Shown in pieces: positions 61,323 through 64,000 of a stretch of DNA of 64,000 nt. Each line of letters begins with the position of its first letter. Positions within the stretch are counted from its first letter, which is position 1. Origin of the DNA: Haloactinospora alba. Lineage in GTDB: Bacteria; Actinomycetota; Actinomycetes; Streptosporangiales; Streptosporangiaceae. The DNA lies in contig NZ_VFQC01000001.1 in the NCBI RefSeq assembly GCF_006717075.1, positions 558,001-622,000 of the forward strand. Reading direction: 5' to 3'. The position numbers and the translations under genes are program-made. Below the pieces are notes generated by a model. It did not search any database. It had not been told where the DNA came from and saw only the letters and a list, made by a program, of their open reading frames with translations.

Positions 61323-61469
61323 ATGAGGCAGTCAATCACAGCGGCGCCCCGCCGTTCCAACCGCGTGCGGCCGTACTACCGGATCTGGGAGCGCCAAAAA
61401 GCAACGCAGGACGCTTTGTCGGCGGAGCTGCTGCGGCGCACCCTGGCCGGGTTGGAGGCCCTGCGGTGA
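61323..61469 (+). CDS. very small hypothetical protein
   Basis: A 48-residue basic protein (PRRSNRVRPYYRIWERQKATQDALSAELLRRTLAGLEAL). ATG after GAGGAGC. It follows the operator promoter and a hairpin (CCCCCG...CGGGGG around 61263-61291), and its stop overlaps the start of the next ORF (GTGA), so it is co-translated. Function unknown. Confidence 0.6.
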   Translation: MRQSITAAPRRSNRVRPYYRIWERQKATQDALSAELLRRTLAGLEALR

Positions 61470-61729
61470 GCGGCTGGCAGCGGCACATGGACCTGTTGAT
61501 AGCCCTCAACAACGCCCTACGCATTCACGGCCGGGACGGGGTCATTGACTCCGGGCTCCGGCGCGTCGGTGACATGCCCATGCTGGTGGTCGGAAACGTT
61601 GTAATCGAGGTCAAAGGGCCTGCGTTCGTCGTCACCCGGACCGACGAGTTCGGGGACGCTCTCAGCCGCACCACCCAGGCCGCAGACGACGTTCACGCTG
61701 CGGCTAAGCACATCCTCACGACCTCCTGA
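61466..61729 (+). CDS. hypothetical protein in a small-gene operon
   Basis: An 87-residue protein (MDLLIALNNALRIHGRDGVI, VIEVKGPAFVVTRTDEFGDALS) with no recognised domain. GTG start overlaps the preceding stop, so the two are translationally coupled. The ALRTHG-like helix and IEVKGP strand give an alpha/beta outline only. Confidence 0.58.
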   Translation: MSGWQRHMDLLIALNNALRIHGRDGVIDSGLRRVGDMPMLVVGNVVIEVKGPAFVVTRTDEFGDALSRTTQAADDVHAAAKHILTTS

Positions 61730-61820
61730 ACCGCCCTCAGCCGCTCGGCGCCAGGTGGCGTCGGGCGGCTCCGAGACCCCACGGACGGCCGAGGAGGGGC
61801 CGCATCCCGCCCGTCAGGGT

Positions 61821-62042
61821 TCAGACCTGGGTGCGGGCGAAGTGGTCGGGGCAGTAGGCCCACAGGTACCCCTTCGCGAACCGGGCGTGGTGGCGCTTGA
61901 TGACCGTCATCTGGTCAGCGGGCAGGACGACCCCGCACGTGGATACGGTGCACGCACAAGGGTCGGCGGCGCTTCGGTCAGGGAAGGCCTCGCTCAGGAC
62001 GCGGGGCTCGTCGTACTCGATCAGGTCTCGCTCGTCGGTCAC
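61821..62042 (-). CDS. small Cys-rich hypothetical protein
   Basis: A 73-residue protein with clustered Cys/His (DPCACTVSTCGVVLP, KRHHARFAKGYLWAYCPDH), consistent with a small zinc finger. GTG start with AGAGGAG before it supports a real gene. No known family. It and the 62228 gene read leftward. Confidence 0.6.
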   Translation of the reverse strand: MTDERDLIEYDEPRVLSEAFPDRSAADPCACTVSTCGVVLPADQMTVIKRHHARFAKGYLWAYCPDHFARTQV

Positions 62043-62227
62043 GCCTGCGCTCCTCTCTGGCTGTGTTCGCCCTCAGCATGCTGGAGGGGCAGAGATTCCA
62101 CCACACCCCTGTGGTCACGGTCACCACGGGCGGGGCTTGGTCTAGATCGGTGCTGCCCGGGGGCGGGTGGCTGGCCGGGGCAGGGCACCCGAGGCGCTCG
62201 GAGACCCCACGGGGGCGCGAGGAGGGG

Positions 62228-62602
62228 CTACGCCGGGCGGGGAAGTACGCGGTTGTCGTCGGTGACTTCGTACAGGTCGATTCGGAGCAGGTGCCGCACG
62301 GCAGAGGGAACGCGCTCGGCAGCCTTGACGGCCGAGGTCGGCACGATCAGGGCGTAGCGGATGGTCGGGGACTGGTCCGTCATCCGGCGCAGCAGCTGGC
62401 CGTACGCGATGTCAGCGTCTATGCCCCTCTCGGTGGTTCGGCCCTTGGCCTCACCGATCAGCCGCTCGTCACCGCGCACCGCCTCGATGTCGGTCCACTG
62501 GTCGGTGGGCGTGGTGGGGGTCCAGCCCTCGGCGATCAGCCAGCGCCGGAACGCGTCCAACACACGGTCCTCGTCGCTTTCATGTCTGCTCATGCCCGAC
62601 AT
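62228..62602 (-). CDS. PD-(D/E)XK-like nuclease-fold protein
   Basis: A 124-residue protein. WTDIEAVRGDERLIGEAKGRT gives Asp...Glu-x-Lys, the PD-(D/E)XK pattern of restriction and repair nucleases; downstream helices and YALIVPT strand fit the fold. No DNA-binding domain is attached. The ATG at 62602 is tentative, with a GTG at 62617 and ATG at 62593 as options, and no clear ribosome site. It may be a decayed or accessory restriction component. Confidence 0.65.
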   Translation of the reverse strand: MSGMSRHESDEDRVLDAFRRWLIAEGWTPTTPTDQWTDIEAVRGDERLIGEAKGRTTERGIDADIAYGQLLRRMTDQSPTIRYALIVPTSAVKAAERVPSAVRHLLRIDLYEVTDDNRVLPRPA

Positions 62603-62993
62603 GATGTCACTCGCCACCGATAAGGGGCGCTGGTGTGGCCGACCTGTGACGGCCCTCTGAGTGGGGTCACGAGCGGATTACGAGGCTGTGTCGGCCTGAA
62701 CACGCCTTGCTGTCACTTCTCGTTGCGCCGGCCCGAACGACGAGTGATGAGCCCCGTAGGAGCCCGGCGTGTCGTTGCCGTACTGGGGGTACCGGGGGAG
62801 GGCGGTAGCTGGGGCACCCCTACCGATTGCGGGAGCGACGCCCGGGTGATGGGGTGGAGTCACCGCAGGAGCACTGAACTCGTAGATCTTGGCTACCCGA
62901 AAGGGCAAGTGGGAGTCGGGACGAGGTCGGAGCCGTACCGACCTTCGTTCCGGGAGACCCACCCGTGCACACGCTGAGATTCACCATCGGGCC
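62603..62993. other. intergenic region upstream of XRE gene
   Basis: About 390 bp with no convincing gene; a TTG start at 62889 could extend the XRE gene into it. Promoters for the divergent genes should lie here. Confidence 0.4.
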
Positions 62994-63185
62994 ATGCAGC
63001 TCGTTCGCGAGCAGCGCGGCCTGTCCAAGATCCGGCTTGCCAAGACCAGCGGGCTCGACCGCAGGAGCCTGGCCCGCTGGGAGGCTGGCCAGCAGACCCC
63101 TGACCTGCGCACCATCGGCCGTCTCGCCGACGCCCTGGGCTGCCACCCCACCGTCCTCATCGAGTGGGCGGAGGACGACCAGTGA
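62994..63185 (+). CDS. XRE-family helix-turn-helix protein
   Basis: A 63-residue Cro/XRE domain protein: MQLVREQRGLSKIRLAKTSGL, RRSLARWEAGQQTPDLRTIGRLADALGCHPTVLI. It is nearly all HTH. A TTG at 62889 would add 35 residues; the ATG at 62994 gives the standard domain. Its stop overlaps the GTG of the next tiny ORF. Confidence 0.75.
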   Translation: MQLVREQRGLSKIRLAKTSGLDRRSLARWEAGQQTPDLRTIGRLADALGCHPTVLIEWAEDDQ

Positions 63186-63277
63186 GCGACCCCGCCGACC
63201 TGCTGGAGTGGTCCACCGACGAGGTGACCCCGCGCGAGCGCCGGGAGGCCGCTGCCGAGCAGGACGCGGCGGATTGA
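63182..63277 (+). CDS. 31-residue ORF coupled to the XRE gene
   Basis: A 31-residue acidic/basic helical peptide (DPADLLEWSTDEVTPRERREAAAEQ) starting at a GTG that overlaps the XRE stop (GTGA). The overlap suggests co-translation; no function known. Confidence 0.45.
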   Translation: MSDPADLLEWSTDEVTPRERREAAAEQDAAD

Positions 63278-63626
63278 ACCCGGCGTGCGGTGGCCTCTCT
63301 CTGACATCTGGGGGCGTCTCCGGGCGCCTGGCGGGGGCGGGGCGGGTGTCGGGCCCACCCCACCTCGCCAGGTCAAGGAAAAGCCATCGAGAGCCGCGCC
63401 GGTCGCCGGTGGCTCGTGTTGCAGACGGCAACACCATGGGTGCGTTTAGTAGTTTTGCCAATGCCGAGCGTTGCGAAGAGATAGATTTGTCGCACCCCAG
63501 GGGTACAGAAATAGATGCGAATCGGACATACGATTGAGTTGGGATCTCTGACGTGCCCACCCCCCCGCGCACGACCCGCAGTCGACAGCAAACTGCACAG
63601 CGCGACCGACAGGAAGGGAGACCGCC
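63278..63626. other. intergenic region before the Panacea gene
   Basis: A 350-bp gap. The part from about 63430 to 63530 is more AT-rich, so a promoter for the Panacea gene may lie there. No gene seen. Confidence 0.4.
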
Positions 63627-64000
63627 GTGGCTAGCGCACATGACGTAGCCGCTTACGTCCTGTCCAAGGTCGGCCCCGTGTCCACCATGAAGCTTCAGAA
63701 GCTCGTCTACTACTCGCAGGCGTGGTCGCTGGTCTGGGACGAGGACCCCCTGTTCCAGGAGCGCATCGAGGCATGGGCCAACGGTCCTGTCGTACGCGAA
63801 CTGTTCGCCGAGCACCGCGGCCAGTTCTCCGTTGGGGAGTGGCCGCGTGGTGACGTCGACCACCTGACCCCTGACCAGCGCAAGAGCATCGACGTTGTGG
63901 TCGACACCTACGGGAAGCTAACGGGGAAGCAGCTCAGCGAGATGACCCACAACGAAGACCCTTGGAGGAAGGCCCGGGCGGGCCTTCCCGCCCATGTCGG
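63627..64000 (+). CDS. Panacea-domain (DUF4065) protein, 5' part
   Basis: The first 124 residues of a Panacea (SocA/DUF4065) protein: AHDVAAYVLSKVGPVSTMKLQKLVYYSQAWSLVWDEDPLF, RIEAWANGPVVRELFAEH and DVVVDTYGKLTGKQLSEMTHNEDPW. These are antitoxins or hyperpromiscuous antitoxin domains in phage, plasmid and TA loci. GTG start after AGGAAGGGAG. The gene continues beyond the window; its toxin partner would follow or precede, and none is visible in the window. Confidence 0.9.
   Translation, partial: MASAHDVAAYVLSKVGPVSTMKLQKLVYYSQAWSLVWDEDPLFQERIEAWANGPVVRELFAEHRGQFSVGEWPRGDVDHLTPDQRKSIDVVVDTYGKLTGKQLSEMTHNEDPWRKARAGLPAHV

Noticed and set aside
62820-63863. Long minus-strand open frame opposite XRE and Panacea genes
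   Set aside because: The composition is that of an antisense shadow, and the plus strand has recognisable XRE and Panacea domains with ribosome sites.

Overview
The window is high-GC DNA with many GTG starts, strong GGAGG-type ribosome sites, GTGA/ATGA overlaps and actinobacterial families (DUF6230/DUF6114, DUF3105, DUF3515, DUF2469, DUF5753/DUF397). The core gene order thiL-rpmB-recG-rsmD-coaD-DUF177-rpmF-rnc-mutM-acyP-smc-ftsY-amt-ffh-rpsP-KH-rimM-trmD-rplS-lepB-DUF2469-yraN-yifB-dprA matches filamentous Actinomycetota. I infer a Streptomyces/Nocardiopsis-type actinomycete chromosome, perhaps Nocardiopsaceae; the genus cannot be fixed from this sequence.

1-25 kb is metabolic and accessory. 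It holds the end of a four-carbon acid sugar kinase gene, an adenosine deaminase homologue with substituted active-site residues, a K+ channel, a membrane Ser/Thr kinase and a sugar O-acetyltransferase. A compact oxidative operon follows (SDR, AurF-type diiron oxygenase, Baeyer-Villiger-type flavoprotein, DUF4873), divergent from a MerR regulator and bounded by a visible promoter/palindrome and a terminator. Next come a cholesterol-oxidase-like GMC enzyme, a DUF6230/DUF6114 pair, cytochrome bd with its assembly exporter (cydABDC), DUF305/DUF3105 proteins, a DUF3515 lipoprotein and an Lrp-type ligand-binding domain.

25-59 kb is the conserved information-processing block: tRNA, rRNA and ribosome genes, SMC, the SRP pathway (ftsY, ffh), signal peptidase and natural-transformation-like genes. 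Inserted in it are a WhiJ-like XRE/DUF5753 regulator with two tandemly duplicated DUF397 genes (38.4-40.8 kb), a cobalamin-riboswitch-controlled uptake operon without a local ATPase (41-43.3 kb), an ABC-2 exporter and a lone ammonium transporter. A KH-domain RNA-binding gene carries an apparent 1-nt deletion. A family of GC-rich hairpin repeats recurs in gaps between 14.7 and 29.2 kb.

59-64 kb is an accessory island starting at a dprA gene whose conserved C-terminus is missing. It contains a Phd/RelE-type toxin-antitoxin pair, a membrane-anchored unknown, a short GntR regulator next to a 10-bp-phased operator array, tiny overlapping ORFs, a probable PD-(D/E)XK nuclease, an XRE regulator and the start of a Panacea (DUF4065) antitoxin gene that runs off the window. 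No integrase, tRNA gene, rRNA gene or CRISPR array was seen.
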